From assembly GCA_016283945.1 (NCBI GenBank), contig JAEENW010000106.1, positions 1-12,665 on the forward strand: DNA of 12,665 nt. Direction: 5' to 3'. The DNA comes from Bacillota bacterium (GTDB lineage: Bacteria; Bacillota; Clostridia; Peptostreptococcales; Anaerovoracaceae). The position numbers and the translations under genes were made by a program. Positions 1 through 7,580 of this stretch are shown one piece after another. Below the pieces are notes generated by a model, which worked only from the letters and a program-made list of their open reading frames with translations, was not told the origin of the DNA and did not search any database. The stretch's first letter is position 1; each line of letters begins with the position of its first letter.

Positions 1-194
1 AGGAGAGGCGCGAGCTTCCCTTCCACACGGCCCTGCTCGCGGGCGAGCTTCCCTTCACTATCGGCGGCGGAAGCGGCCAGAGCCGTCTCTGCATGCTGCT
101 TATGGGCAACGCGCACATCGGCGAGGTCCAGTCCTCCGTATGGGACGACGAGACCAGAGAGCGCTGCAGGCAGGCCGGGATCAACATCCTGTAA
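1..194 (+). CDS. asnA: Aspartate--ammonia ligase (AsnA), C-terminal part, cut by the window start
   Basis: Only the last 63 codons are present; the frame is open at the left edge and stops with TAA at 192-194. The visible peptide contains TIGGGSGQSRLCMLL followed by HIGEVQSSVW, which matches the conserved C-terminal end of AsnA (E. coli AsnA has TIGGGIGQSRLTMLL and HIGQVQAGVW). AsnA makes asparagine from aspartate, ammonia and ATP in the cytoplasm through an aspartyl-AMP intermediate, and its fold is related to class II aminoacyl-tRNA synthetases. The Gly-rich stretch with the following Arg belongs to the ATP-binding motif 3 region. A Ser replaces the usual Ile in GGGIGQSR, a mild substitution. 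The next gene follows in the same direction after 54 bases with no terminator visible, so the two may be co-transcribed. The family assignment is secure; the rest of the gene is outside the window. Confidence 0.93.
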   Translation, partial: ERRELPFHTALLAGELPFTIGGGSGQSRLCMLLMGNAHIGEVQSSVWDDETRERCRQAGINIL

Positions 195-238
195 GCCGCG
201 GAAAGCAGGAATAATAAGCACTGTAAGCATCGATAGAC

Positions 239-242
239 GGAG
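239..242 (+). promoter_or_regulatory. Ribosome binding site for the TTG-started TraX-family gene
   Basis: GGAG lies 6 bases before the TTG at 249. An in-frame TAG at 234-236 rules out a start further upstream, and the next in-frame ATG (336) would remove most of the first membrane segment. This supports TTG as the start codon. Confidence 0.6.
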
Positions 243-248
243 CCTAAT

Positions 249-965
249 TTGAAGAGAAGCAGAGCGCTGAAAAACCTCATAAACTCGTTCAGCCTGAGGG
301 CTCTCGCTTTCGCGGCGGCCGCGGTCTGCGTCGTCATGGGCGGAGGCCAGCCGGCTCATTCCGCCCAGCTGAGCTTCGCGGAGGGCTGCGCCCTGTTTGC
401 GTTTACGATATTCTCATTTCTGTTATCCAACGGATACCTGATGAGCTCGGACCGCTATCTCTACGCCAAGAGGCTGCTGATATTCGCCCTCATCGCGGAG
501 ATACCCTTCGATCTGCTTCACTACGGCTACCCTGTGAGCTCGCACGGTCAGAACGCGATATTCGCCCTTCTGATCGCGCTCTGCGGCATGTACGTATGTG
601 ACAGCGTCAAGGAGGCCGCGGACAATTCCGTGGTTAGCCTGCTCACGGACGCCGCCGTGATCGCCGTGTCGATCCTTATATGCAGGACGGCGAACGTGGA
701 GCCCTCTCCCTTCGCCGTAGCCATACCCTACGTGTTCTGCATATCGCAGGAGCTCAGCTATCCGAGGCTGTTCCAGTTCGCCGGCTTCTTCGCCCTCTGC
801 GCCATAGCCCTTCCGGACGCGGCGCCTTACATCGCGGCGGCCGTGCTGCTGAGCTGGCTTTCAACCGGCGAGCGCGGGCCCAACGCCCTGTGGCTGCGCT
901 ACGTCTTCTACGCCAGTTATCCGCTGATGCTTACGGCTGTGTACCTGCTCAGGACGAGAGCTTAG
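249..965 (+). CDS. TraX-family integral membrane protein (TTG start)
   Basis: This 238-residue protein is almost entirely hydrophobic, with about seven or eight likely membrane segments (roughly residues 14-32, 41-63, 75-92, 101-118, 127-147, 154-167, 173-204 and 214-234). The stretch KRLLIFALIAEIPFDLLHYG near residues 74-93, followed by QNAIFALLIAL, is the hallmark of the TraX family. TraX of the F plasmid acetylates pilin N-termini; chromosomal relatives in Firmicutes are common, and their substrates are unknown to me. Family members usually carry an Asp-His pair at the end of the first membrane helix (as in MLIDHIG). Here the corresponding place reads VVMGGG, so that pair appears to be lost. 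There are no conjugation genes nearby, so a pilin role is not suggested by context. The gene follows asnA and ends just before a strong terminator. The family call is good; the function is unknown. Confidence 0.82.
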   Translation: MKRSRALKNLINSFSLRALAFAAAAVCVVMGGGQPAHSAQLSFAEGCALFAFTIFSFLLSNGYLMSSDRYLYAKRLLIFALIAEIPFDLLHYGYPVSSHGQNAIFALLIALCGMYVCDSVKEAADNSVVSLLTDAAVIAVSILICRTANVEPSPFAVAIPYVFCISQELSYPRLFQFAGFFALCAIALPDAAPYIAAAVLLSWLSTGERGPNALWLRYVFYASYPLMLTAVYLLRTRA

Positions 966-976
966 ATCGTCAATTG

Positions 977-1007
977 AAAAGACCCCGCGTCATGCGCGGG
1001 GTCTTTT
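977..1007. terminator. Bidirectional rho-independent terminator between convergent genes
   Basis: A perfect 9-bp GC-rich stem (981-989 with 995-1003, arm GACCCCGCG, 5-base loop) is flanked by AAAA on the left and TTTT on the right. On the plus strand it ends the asnA/TraX transcript. On the minus strand it ends the five-gene operon whose last stop codon is at 1028. The symmetry of the A and T tracts and the placement between convergent genes support action in both directions. Confidence 0.92.
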
Positions 1008-1027
1008 GTTATCGTCTCTATTAGCCT

Positions 1028-3034
1028 CTACTTCTCCGCGGTCCACCTGTCGAACCACTCGGTGATCTCCTTTATCCTGCGCACCCTGTGCTTGGGCTTG
1101 CCGCTGCGAGAAAGCTCGTGGTTCTCGCCGTGGAACAGGCACATGCGCGCTGGAACTCCGTGCAGCAGCAGGGCCTGCAGCATCTGCAGCGCGTCTCCCA
1201 TCCAGCAGCGGTAGTCCTCGTCGCTCTGTATGAAGAGCGTCGGAGTCTTGACCCTGTCGGCGTAGGCCAGCGGCGAGTGCTCCCATAGCATCGCGGCTCC
1301 GTTCCAGGGGTCGCGGCCCATCTGGGAGGCGTTGTGGTAGTAGCCGATATCGGTGGTGAGCAGCTTGCTCACGTAGTTGGAGATGCTCCTGCAGGAGGCG
1401 ACCGCGGCGAAGCGGTCGGTATGGCCTATGATCCAGTTGGCCATGAAGCCGCCGTAGCTGCCTCCTGTCATGGCGACCCTCGCGGGATCGACCTGCGGTA
1501 CCCTCTTCAGCGCCTCGTCCGTGAAGTCCATGACGGCGTTGAAGTCCCTCACGCCGAACTTTTCGCCCAGTATGTCGGCGAAGGCGTCGCCCTTGCCTGA
1601 GGATCCGGGAGGATTGCAGAAGAAGATCACGTATCCCCTGCCCGCCCAGTACTGGAACTCGTGGAAGAAGCCCTGTCCGTAAGCCGAGCGCGGACCTCCG
1701 TGGACGCTGAGTATGGCCGGATAGCTCTTTGACTCGTCGAAGCCTGCCGGCTTCAGGATGAATCCGTCGATCTCGGTGCCCTCGCGGTCCTTGAAGACGA
1801 AATGCTCGGCTGAGGCTATCTCGTGTTCCTTCACGTAGTCCTCATTGAAGCTGGAGAGCTTCTCGAGTTTTCCGCCCTTCCTGCGGTAGAGCTCCTGCGG
1901 ACGGTCCTTCTCCATGCCTATCATGTAGATGTCGTCCGTGCCGACGGCGGCGGATACTATCTCGAGATCGCCGGATACGACGCTTACGGAGCATCCGGGA
2001 AGCTCCATCTTCTCATAGAACGAGCGGTAGCCCTCGTTTCTGACGAAGTACAGCGCGTCGTCTGCCTCGAAGGACGAGCCTCCTCCGGCGACGTCGGCTC
2101 CCACGGGCCCGAAGGTGATGTCCGGCTCGCAGAGCAGCCTGAGCGCCCCGTCTGGCGCGAGCTCGTAGACTCCGTCGTTCTGGCTGCTTCCCATCCTCTC
2201 ACCCCTCGTTCCGAGAACGACGAGCCTTCCTGACACGAAGCGCGCCTCGCTTATGGTGAAGCCCTCGGGAAGAGCGATCTCCTTCGCGGAGGCCTTGATG
2301 TCCGCTGCGCTTCCCGCGAGGCTGTATACGAAGAGCCTGGCGCGGTTGCGGTTGACGTCTCCCTCGTAGAAGGTGCCCCAGCACGCCGCCGCGGCGCGGT
2401 CCTTGGTGAGGGCGAAGCCCATGACCTGAAGCTCCCTCTCGCTCAGCAACTCCACTGCCCCGGCTTCTGGACCGCAGAAGTAGAGCCCTCCGCGCCACTT
2501 GTTCACTATGCCCATGCCGTTCGCCCAGAACGGGAGCTCGTCGAATACCTCGTAGTCCTTTTCATCCTCGAGGGTCTTCTTGAGATCGGCTGCTCCTGCT
2601 TCGTCCAGCTTGGTGAAGTCGGGAAGGCTGAGGCTGTGCTTTCCGAGCGCGAGCCATCTGCCGTCTCCGAGCGGTTCCAGCGACGAGCACGGCATTGGGA
2701 GTGTGAAGAGCTCCTCGGCCTCTCCTCCGTTCAGGGATATGCGGTAGTAAGCCGTCTTCAGCTTTGGGCCATCCTTCTTTTCCCTGCTCCTGTCCGCGGA
2801 GAACACGACGGCGTCGTTTCCGCAGAACACAGGTGCGCTTCCGTCTCCGCCCGAGGTCAGGCGGTACAGGGCGGGCTCATGAGCCTCGTCATAGACCCAG
2901 ATATCGGTGTCGTAGCCGCTTAGATCGGCCTTGCCGGTCTTTACGGTGAAGGCGATCCTGCCGCCCTCCGGGGAGAGAGTCAGATTTCCCAGCGCCCTGA
3001 TGCGCGCCATATCCTCTATAGCGACTTTCTTCAT
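1028..3034 (-). CDS. S9-family serine peptidase (prolyl oligopeptidase / acylaminoacyl-peptidase type)
   Basis: This 668-residue protein begins at the ATG at 3034, 6 bases after a strong AAGGAGGA site. An in-frame GTG at 3055 would add seven residues but lies upstream of that site. The N-terminal 400 or so residues form a repeat-rich region expected to be the beta-propeller that filters substrates (SPEGGRIAFTV and similar blades). The C-terminal alpha/beta-hydrolase domain has HGGP at about 445-448 (oxyanion region), the nucleophile motif GGSYGG with Ser526, the acid in DEDYRC at about Asp607, and His639 in GENHELSRSG. Length and motif order match bacterial acylaminoacyl-peptidase-like S9 enzymes, which release residues from short, often N-blocked peptides. 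I see no signal peptide, so it is probably cytoplasmic. It is the last gene of the operon, 35 bases after the aminotransferase stop. The exact specificity cannot be read from sequence. Confidence 0.93.
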   Translation of the reverse strand: MKKVAIEDMARIRALGNLTLSPEGGRIAFTVKTGKADLSGYDTDIWVYDEAHEPALYRLTSGGDGSAPVFCGNDAVVFSADRSREKKDGPKLKTAYYRISLNGGEAEELFTLPMPCSSLEPLGDGRWLALGKHSLSLPDFTKLDEAGAADLKKTLEDEKDYEVFDELPFWANGMGIVNKWRGGLYFCGPEAGAVELLSERELQVMGFALTKDRAAAACWGTFYEGDVNRNRARLFVYSLAGSAADIKASAKEIALPEGFTISEARFVSGRLVVLGTRGERMGSSQNDGVYELAPDGALRLLCEPDITFGPVGADVAGGGSSFEADDALYFVRNEGYRSFYEKMELPGCSVSVVSGDLEIVSAAVGTDDIYMIGMEKDRPQELYRRKGGKLEKLSSFNEDYVKEHEIASAEHFVFKDREGTEIDGFILKPAGFDESKSYPAILSVHGGPRSAYGQGFFHEFQYWAGRGYVIFFCNPPGSSGKGDAFADILGEKFGVRDFNAVMDFTDEALKRVPQVDPARVAMTGGSYGGFMANWIIGHTDRFAAVASCRSISNYVSKLLTTDIGYYHNASQMGRDPWNGAAMLWEHSPLAYADRVKTPTLFIQSDEDYRCWMGDALQMLQALLLHGVPARMCLFHGENHELSRSGKPKHRVRRIKEITEWFDRWTAEK

Positions 3035-3040
3035 GGATAG

Positions 3041-3049
3041 TCCTCCTTC
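3041..3049 (-). promoter_or_regulatory. Strong ribosome binding site that sets the peptidase start
   Basis: Read on the minus strand this is GAAGGAGGA, ending 6 bases before the ATG at 3034. It lies inside the frame that would be opened by the GTG at 3055, so the downstream ATG is the better start. Confidence 0.8.
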
Positions 3050-3069
3050 TGTCACTCAGATCGGTGTTG

Positions 3070-4260
3070 TCAGATCAGGCTGAGCCCGTATTCGAAGCGG
3101 TCGAGTCCTTCCTTCAGCAGTCCGGAGCTGGTCGCGATGCATATCCTCACGTGACCTTCGGCTCCGGGGCCGAAGAAGCGCTCGGAGCCCGGCACTATAG
3201 CGAGCTTGGCCTTCTCCCTCATGAGATCGGCGAACTCGACGCTGGCAAGCCCGGTCGAGCTTATGTCGGGGAAGACCAGATAGGTGGCTTGGGGCTTCCT
3301 GCAGCTGATGCCCTTCATGGCGTTCAGCCTCTCGCAGGCGTAGTCCCTGTTCCTCGTGAGGTGCTTAAGGAAGGCGTCGAAGTAGTCGAAGCCCTCGTTC
3401 ATGCAGGCGGTACCGGCTATCTGGGAGAGCGAGCTGATGCCTCCCGCGGTTGAGAGCACTCCCGAGGCCTCGACGGCCTTATCGAAGGCGGCTTTGGAGG
3501 CGGCGTACACGCAGCCTATGCGAAGCCCCGCGACTCCGAAGGTCTTGGAGAAGCCGTAGATGCCTATGACGCGCTCCTTGTTGCCCCTGACGCGCGGATC
3601 GAAGAGGCTCATGAACTCCTCGCCCGGGTATACGATATCCGACCAGATCTCGTCGCTCATGATCCAGATCCCGTGGCGGTCCGCTATGTCGAGCAGAGTC
3701 TCAAGGGTCTCCCTGCTGTACAGCGCTCCGACCGGGTTGTGGGGATTGCAGAGTCCTATGAGCTTCGTCTTCGGGGTGACGTAGCTCTCGAGATCGCTGA
3801 GGTCTATCTTTCCGTCAGCTCCGAGCTTTGTCGGGAAGAGCACGGGAGTGCCGCCGGCGGCGAGGCAGCTCGCCCTGAAGAGAAAGTCGACGGGGTCCCA
3901 TACTATCATCTCGTCGCCCGGCTGAAGCAGCATCGCGGCGGTAACGTGCATCGCCCTCGCGGCGCTGTCTATCGGGAGCACCAGCGACGGGTCCACGTCC
4001 TCGTTCTTGCGGCGCCTGAGCCCGGAGGCTATAGCCTCCCTGAACTCGGGCAGCCCGAGCGGGGGCGTGTAGGAGAAGTAGCCTGCGTCGGCGTAGTCCT
4101 TGATAGCTCTTACGACCTCCGGGCATGCCGGGAAGTCCGGGTCTGCCGCGGTCATGGGCAGCACGTCCTCCGGCTGCTCGGCCCAGCGCATGTTGTAGGC
4201 CCTCTTTCTGAGAATCTCGAGCCTTACCGCTTCATCTGTGAAAAAGCCTGAATAGTCCAT
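3070..4260 (-). CDS. PLP-dependent aminotransferase, fold type I (class I/II, MalY/PatB-like features)
   Basis: This 396-residue cytoplasmic enzyme begins with ATG at 4260 after a GAGAGG site. The PLP lysine is Lys239 in the motif SKTFGVAGLRIG. CNPHNP at 171-176 supplies the cofactor-contacting Asn, SDEIW at 202-206 the Asp that pairs with the pyridine nitrogen, and Arg372 (GHVRICIA) is the expected carboxylate-binding Arg. These mark it as a complete class I/II enzyme. CNPHNPVG and SDEIW resemble the MalY/PatB cystathionine beta-lyase branch, whereas the lysine motif is closer to ordinary aminotransferases. Either a transaminase or a C-S lyase activity is therefore possible. It starts 14 bases after the fructokinase stop and ends 35 bases before the peptidase, inside the five-gene operon. 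A 145-residue in-frame extension upstream overlaps the fructokinase gene and was not accepted. The substrate is unknown. Confidence 0.9.
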   Translation of the reverse strand: MDYSGFFTDEAVRLEILRKRAYNMRWAEQPEDVLPMTAADPDFPACPEVVRAIKDYADAGYFSYTPPLGLPEFREAIASGLRRRKNEDVDPSLVLPIDSAARAMHVTAAMLLQPGDEMIVWDPVDFLFRASCLAAGGTPVLFPTKLGADGKIDLSDLESYVTPKTKLIGLCNPHNPVGALYSRETLETLLDIADRHGIWIMSDEIWSDIVYPGEEFMSLFDPRVRGNKERVIGIYGFSKTFGVAGLRIGCVYAASKAAFDKAVEASGVLSTAGGISSLSQIAGTACMNEGFDYFDAFLKHLTRNRDYACERLNAMKGISCRKPQATYLVFPDISSTGLASVEFADLMREKAKLAIVPGSERFFGPGAEGHVRICIATSSGLLKEGLDRFEYGLSLI

Positions 4261-4274
4261 TGAGCACCTCTCGC

Positions 4275-5189
4275 TTATATAAACCTCATCGGGTCGGGGA
4301 TGCTGGGTATGCCGCCCTGCTTCTCCGTGGAATAGCTCGCCATGGCGCAGGCGAAGCTGCCTATGCGCATGAGATCGAACTCGTCGAGCTCCTCGATATC
4401 CTTCTGCGCCGCGAGCAGCTCTACCATGGCGCTGCCGCCGAATATGTCGCCGGCTCCGGTGGTGTCCACCGCGTTGACGGGCGGGGCGAATACCCTGCAG
4501 CTCGCGTTCTTCGTCATGAGGCTGGCTCCCATGGCTCCCATCGTGAGCATGACCATCCTCGCGCCGCAGCTTTCGAGTATCTCCTCGGGCTCTGAGAAGC
4601 CGAGGAACTCGAGCTCCTCCTCGCTTAGCTTGACTATGTCCGCGCTCGAGACTCCGTTCAGGAGCTCTCTCTTCGCGTCGCCGAGATCTTTCCATAGCGG
4701 CTCGCGCAGGTTGACGTCGAAGCTTACGAGCACCCCCGCCTCCCTGGCTCTCCTGACGGTCTCCAGAACGGCGCCGCGGCAGGGATCGTCGGTTAGCGAG
4801 AGGCTGCCGCAGAAGTGCAGGAGCCTGCTGTCAAGCACCTTGCCGAAGTCTATCTCGGAGAGCTCGAGCATCATGTCGGCGCCGGGCTTCCTCGCGAAGC
4901 TGAAGCTCCTGTCTCCGTCCTCAGAGAGGTGGACGAAGGCCAGCGTCGTGAAGTATCTGTCGTCCTCTATGAGCCCGCTCACGTCGACCCCGCAGTCCTC
5001 CATCACCTTCTTAAGCCTCGCTCCGAAGGCGTCTGCGCCTACCTTGCCGATGAAGGCGGTCCTGGCGCCGCATCTGGCGGCGGCCGCGAGGAAGTTGCAG
5101 GGAGCCCCGCCGGGATTGGGGACCATGCCGCCCTTCCCGTCCGGGGTGAAATCTATGAGCAGCTCGCCTATGGCTGTTATGTCGTACAT
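4275..5189 (-). CDS. PfkB-family carbohydrate kinase, probable fructokinase
   Basis: This 304-residue protein starts at ATG 5189, 5 bases after GGAGG. The N-terminal ITAIGELLIDF, then PGGAPCNFLAAAARCG (about 26-41) and IGKVGADAFG (about 47-56) match the first PfkB signature. The second signature, DTTGAGDIFGG (242-252), supplies the anion hole and the catalytic base Asp248. FDVNLRE at 157-163 is the form usual in fructokinases of the ScrK/CscK kind and in related 2-keto-3-deoxygluconate kinases. The expected reaction is ATP-dependent phosphorylation of D-fructose to fructose-6-phosphate. The gene follows the lyxose/mannose isomerase by only 13 bases, which favours a ketose substrate (fructose or possibly xylulose) produced by that isomerase. 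Ribokinase or KDG kinase activity is the main alternative. All key residues are present and the length is normal for the family. Confidence 0.9.
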   Translation of the reverse strand: MYDITAIGELLIDFTPDGKGGMVPNPGGAPCNFLAAAARCGARTAFIGKVGADAFGARLKKVMEDCGVDVSGLIEDDRYFTTLAFVHLSEDGDRSFSFARKPGADMMLELSEIDFGKVLDSRLLHFCGSLSLTDDPCRGAVLETVRRAREAGVLVSFDVNLREPLWKDLGDAKRELLNGVSSADIVKLSEEELEFLGFSEPEEILESCGARMVMLTMGAMGASLMTKNASCRVFAPPVNAVDTTGAGDIFGGSAMVELLAAQKDIEELDEFDLMRIGSFACAMASYSTEKQGGIPSIPDPMRFI

Positions 5190-5202
5190 ATGAGCCTCCG
5201 CT

Positions 5203-5901
5203 TTAAGCTTCGCTCTCCGGAGCCGCGGGATACTCGTTGCAGAGCAGCCTGTAGGGAGCCTCGTCCTCCTCGATCTTCGGGAAGCGGCCCACCGGCTCGT
5301 AGAAGCGGTTGTCGATGTTGTCATCGTTGCACTGGCTGACCTCTCCGAGCAGCACCGGGCCGGTCCCGGCCTTGACCTCGAAGTCGTGATACAGCCCCTG
5401 CTGTATGGAGATGCTCATTCCGGGCTTCAGCTCTATCTGGGTGCCGGGCTCTACCACCATCTCCCTGCCGTCGGTGTGGACGTGGACGGGGCTCTCCCTG
5501 TCGAGGTCCTCGTCAGGCGTGGAATTGTAGACCCTGATGAGCACGGTGCCGCCTCCGCGGTTGATGATGTCCTCCATCTTGGACCAGTGGAAGTGCATCG
5601 GGGAATACTGCCCCTCTTTTATGTAAAGCAGCTTCTCGGCGTAGGTCTTTTTGTACTTTTCAGGCATCTTGAGGTTGCCGTTTCTGATGGTGATCAGGGA
5701 GAATCCGACCTTCTCGAAGTCCCCGAGCCCGTAGTCGGTGATGTCCCAGCCGAGCATGTTCTCTCTGACCTCGTCGTAATCGTGCCCCTTCTCCTTCCAT
5801 TCCTCCGGCGTGAAGCCGCAGAACGGCGGGAGCGGGAAGCGGTGCTCCTCTATGAAGGCTTCCATCTCTCTGAGCGCTTTGTTGATCTCACTTCTTTTCA
5901 T
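5203..5901 (-). CDS. D-lyxose isomerase family (D-lyxose/D-mannose ketol-isomerase)
   Basis: This 232-residue cupin protein starts at ATG 5901, 7 bases after AAGGAG. The core YSPMHFHWSKMEDIINRGGG (99-118) and the late segments GLYHDFEV, GEVSQCNDDNIDNRF and RFPKIEEDE are characteristic of the D-lyxose isomerase family (Lyx_isomer). The expected divalent metal ligands, usually Mn2+, are all present: His103, His105, Glu110 and His172. Characterised members interconvert D-lyxose and D-xylulose and also D-mannose and D-fructose. The fructokinase gene begins 13 bases downstream and its ribosome binding site lies just after this gene's stop, so the two are probably translationally coupled and act in sequence. 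The natural substrate (mannose or lyxose) is inferred from context only. The protein is cytoplasmic, with no signal peptide seen. Confidence 0.92.
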   Translation of the reverse strand: MKRSEINKALREMEAFIEEHRFPLPPFCGFTPEEWKEKGHDYDEVRENMLGWDITDYGLGDFEKVGFSLITIRNGNLKMPEKYKKTYAEKLLYIKEGQYSPMHFHWSKMEDIINRGGGTVLIRVYNSTPDEDLDRESPVHVHTDGREMVVEPGTQIELKPGMSISIQQGLYHDFEVKAGTGPVLLGEVSQCNDDNIDNRFYEPVGRFPKIEEDEAPYRLLCNEYPAAPESEA

Positions 5902-5935
5902 AGCTTTTCTCCTTGAAGATCTCTGCGGATCTGTA

Positions 5936-7567
5936 TCAGCTGAAGAACGGCAGGACGCTGTCGTCTGCCCCGCCCGCGAATACGGCGTAGTATACCGCGC
6001 CGACTGCCTGCCCGAACTGGGCAACAGTGTACTTCGGAGAGGCGGCGAGCTCCCTCATGAGAGGAGTGTTCGCGAGGCTCTCGTCCCCCGCCTCAAGCTC
6101 GATGAAGGGAGCGGTCTCGGCGCAGCCCTGCTTTATGAGCTCGAACACCTCGCGGCGCTTGACGAAGCGCCCGAATACCAGGCGCCTGTCCGTCGCCGGC
6201 GCGAGAAGGAAGTCCATCTCCCTGCTCATCATGCCGAGGTTCCTGCCTATCTCCCTGAAGATCTCCGCCTCGGGAGTCGAGCTGTCCTGAGCCCTGATCA
6301 TCAGGGCCTCCAAACAGGGCTTTCTCATGTCGGGCTTCTTCGCGATGGTGACGATGCCGCCCCTGCTGTCGGTGAAGAGGTTCATTCCGGCGATGCCGCG
6401 GCTCATCGCGAGCCTGAACGCGGCGGACTGACCCATGAGGCGCCGCGCGTCGGGAAGCCCCGTGTTCTCGTTGCATGTGCTCCTGATGTCGGCAGCGGGT
6501 ATGGCCGCGGAAGGCAGGTCGCCCATGTCGAGATAGATGTCGTAGAACTCCTGGGGCATGTCGCCGATGGCTCCGCGGCTGTCTATCATGCCGAAGCCCA
6601 GGTCGGTGCCCAGCGAATGCGCGACGATTCCTCGGCTCAGATCGGCTTCACCAGCCTCCGCGTACTCGACCGCGGCAGTGAAGGCGGACATGTGGCCGTC
6701 GTTGATTATCCTGACCGGAGCGCCGGGCTTAGCGAAGCGCCTTAGCTCGTCCGCGAGAGCGCTTATCTCAGCGAGCTGCTCCCTGTAGGAACCGGGATGA
6801 GCCTCCCTGATGCCCCTGGTCTTGGGAGTCTCGCCTCCGACTATGCGGTCTCCGCAACAGATGTCGGGGAAGCTCACGCCTATGGCGTCGAAGAGCCTGC
6901 CCTGCGCCGCCTCCTCCGCGAGCTTCAGGATGGGGCCTGTGAGCATGCCCGCCTCGGTGAAGGATTCGGGGTCCCAGTCGTATTCCCTGAGCTCTGTGAT
7001 GCGGCCGCCCTCGGCCGCTGCGAGCTTGATGTCGGATCCCCCGACGTCGAGACCCAGATAAAGCCCCTTACAGGCCGTCTGAGCGGCTTTTCTGAGCTTT
7101 TGGGGCAGGAACTCGTAAGGCTCGCTTCCGGCCTCTGAGGCGGGCTCCAGGGCCCTCAGATCGATCATCGAGAAGTAGAACCTCCCGAAGCCCAGGGCGG
7201 AAGCCATGTTGTTGTTTATGCTGATGACCTTCGAGTAGCCGGGATGCTCCTTCACAAGGCTGACGGCGCTTTGCACTAGCTTGTCGAGCCATTCGAGATC
7301 CCGCCTGTAGTAGAGGCTCATCGACTGGCCTCCGAGCACCGAAAGGATGTTGAAGATGTTCCTGGCAGTATAATCCCTGAGGAACTCCTCTTCACTTTCG
7401 TTCTCCGGCCTGGGCAGCCGTAGCTCCAGGTCTCTCGTGGTGCAGTCGAAGAGCACGGCCTTGAGCACCAGCTTCTCGTTTGAGTAGACGTCGAACTCCT
7501 TTCTGAGCTCGCTCATCCAGAGGTGCCCGCCGCTCTCGGCTGTCTTTATAAGGTCTTTCAAGTCCAT
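5936..7567 (-). CDS. ROK-like sugar kinase-fold protein with an uncharacterised N-terminal region
   Basis: This 543-residue protein is the first gene of the operon. Residues 1-168 resemble no domain I recognise; they contain no clear DNA-binding helix-turn-helix. From 169 the protein reads as an ASKHA (actin/hexokinase fold) kinase. LGLDVGGSDIK (171-181) is the phosphate-1 loop, IINDGH (287-292) places Asp290 where ROK kinases have the catalytic Asp, and GTDLGFG (320-326) is the phosphate-2 loop, altered from the usual GTGIGGG. The ROK zinc motif (His plus the CxCG cysteine cluster) is absent; the region after the phosphate-2 loop instead has EFYDIYLDMGD. The ATG at 7567 is chosen because GGGAG lies 8 bases before it; an in-frame ATG at 7597 lacks a ribosome binding site. 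It lies 34 bases before the lyxose isomerase. It may be a hexose kinase or a sugar-binding regulator; the sequence does not decide. Confidence 0.75.
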   Translation of the reverse strand: MDLKDLIKTAESGGHLWMSELRKEFDVYSNEKLVLKAVLFDCTTRDLELRLPRPENESEEEFLRDYTARNIFNILSVLGGQSMSLYYRRDLEWLDKLVQSAVSLVKEHPGYSKVISINNNMASALGFGRFYFSMIDLRALEPASEAGSEPYEFLPQKLRKAAQTACKGLYLGLDVGGSDIKLAAAEGGRITELREYDWDPESFTEAGMLTGPILKLAEEAAQGRLFDAIGVSFPDICCGDRIVGGETPKTRGIREAHPGSYREQLAEISALADELRRFAKPGAPVRIINDGHMSAFTAAVEYAEAGEADLSRGIVAHSLGTDLGFGMIDSRGAIGDMPQEFYDIYLDMGDLPSAAIPAADIRSTCNENTGLPDARRLMGQSAAFRLAMSRGIAGMNLFTDSRGGIVTIAKKPDMRKPCLEALMIRAQDSSTPEAEIFREIGRNLGMMSREMDFLLAPATDRRLVFGRFVKRREVFELIKQGCAETAPFIELEAGDESLANTPLMRELAASPKYTVAQFGQAVGAVYYAVFAGGADDSVLPFFS

Positions 7568-7575
7568 TAAATTAT

Positions 7576-7580
7576 CTCCC
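7576..7580 (-). promoter_or_regulatory. Ribosome binding site of the ROK-like gene, next to a leader hairpin
   Basis: GGGAG on the minus strand, 8 bases before the ATG at 7567. Its first G also closes a 5-bp hairpin (7580-7594), so folding of the leader could affect ribosome access. It decides between the starts at 7567 and 7597. Confidence 0.55.

Noticed and set aside
3035..3055. Upstream GTG start adding MTEGGLS to the peptidase
   Set aside because: The strong AAGGAGG site lies inside this stretch and is correctly spaced for the ATG at 3034.
3673..4251. A 192-codon plus-strand frame opposite the aminotransferase
   Set aside because: It is antisense to conserved catalytic motifs, and its product has no domain features.
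4261..4695. In-frame N-terminal extension of the aminotransferase (to 541 residues)
   Set aside because: The extension overlaps the fructokinase gene on the same strand in another frame and is a low-complexity Arg-rich sequence. The ATG at 4260 has a ribosome binding site and yields the normal family length.
5810..6745. A 311-codon plus-strand frame opposite the isomerase and ROK-like genes
   Set aside because: It spans two real genes and their intergenic gap in antisense, and the product looks like shadow translation of GC-rich DNA.
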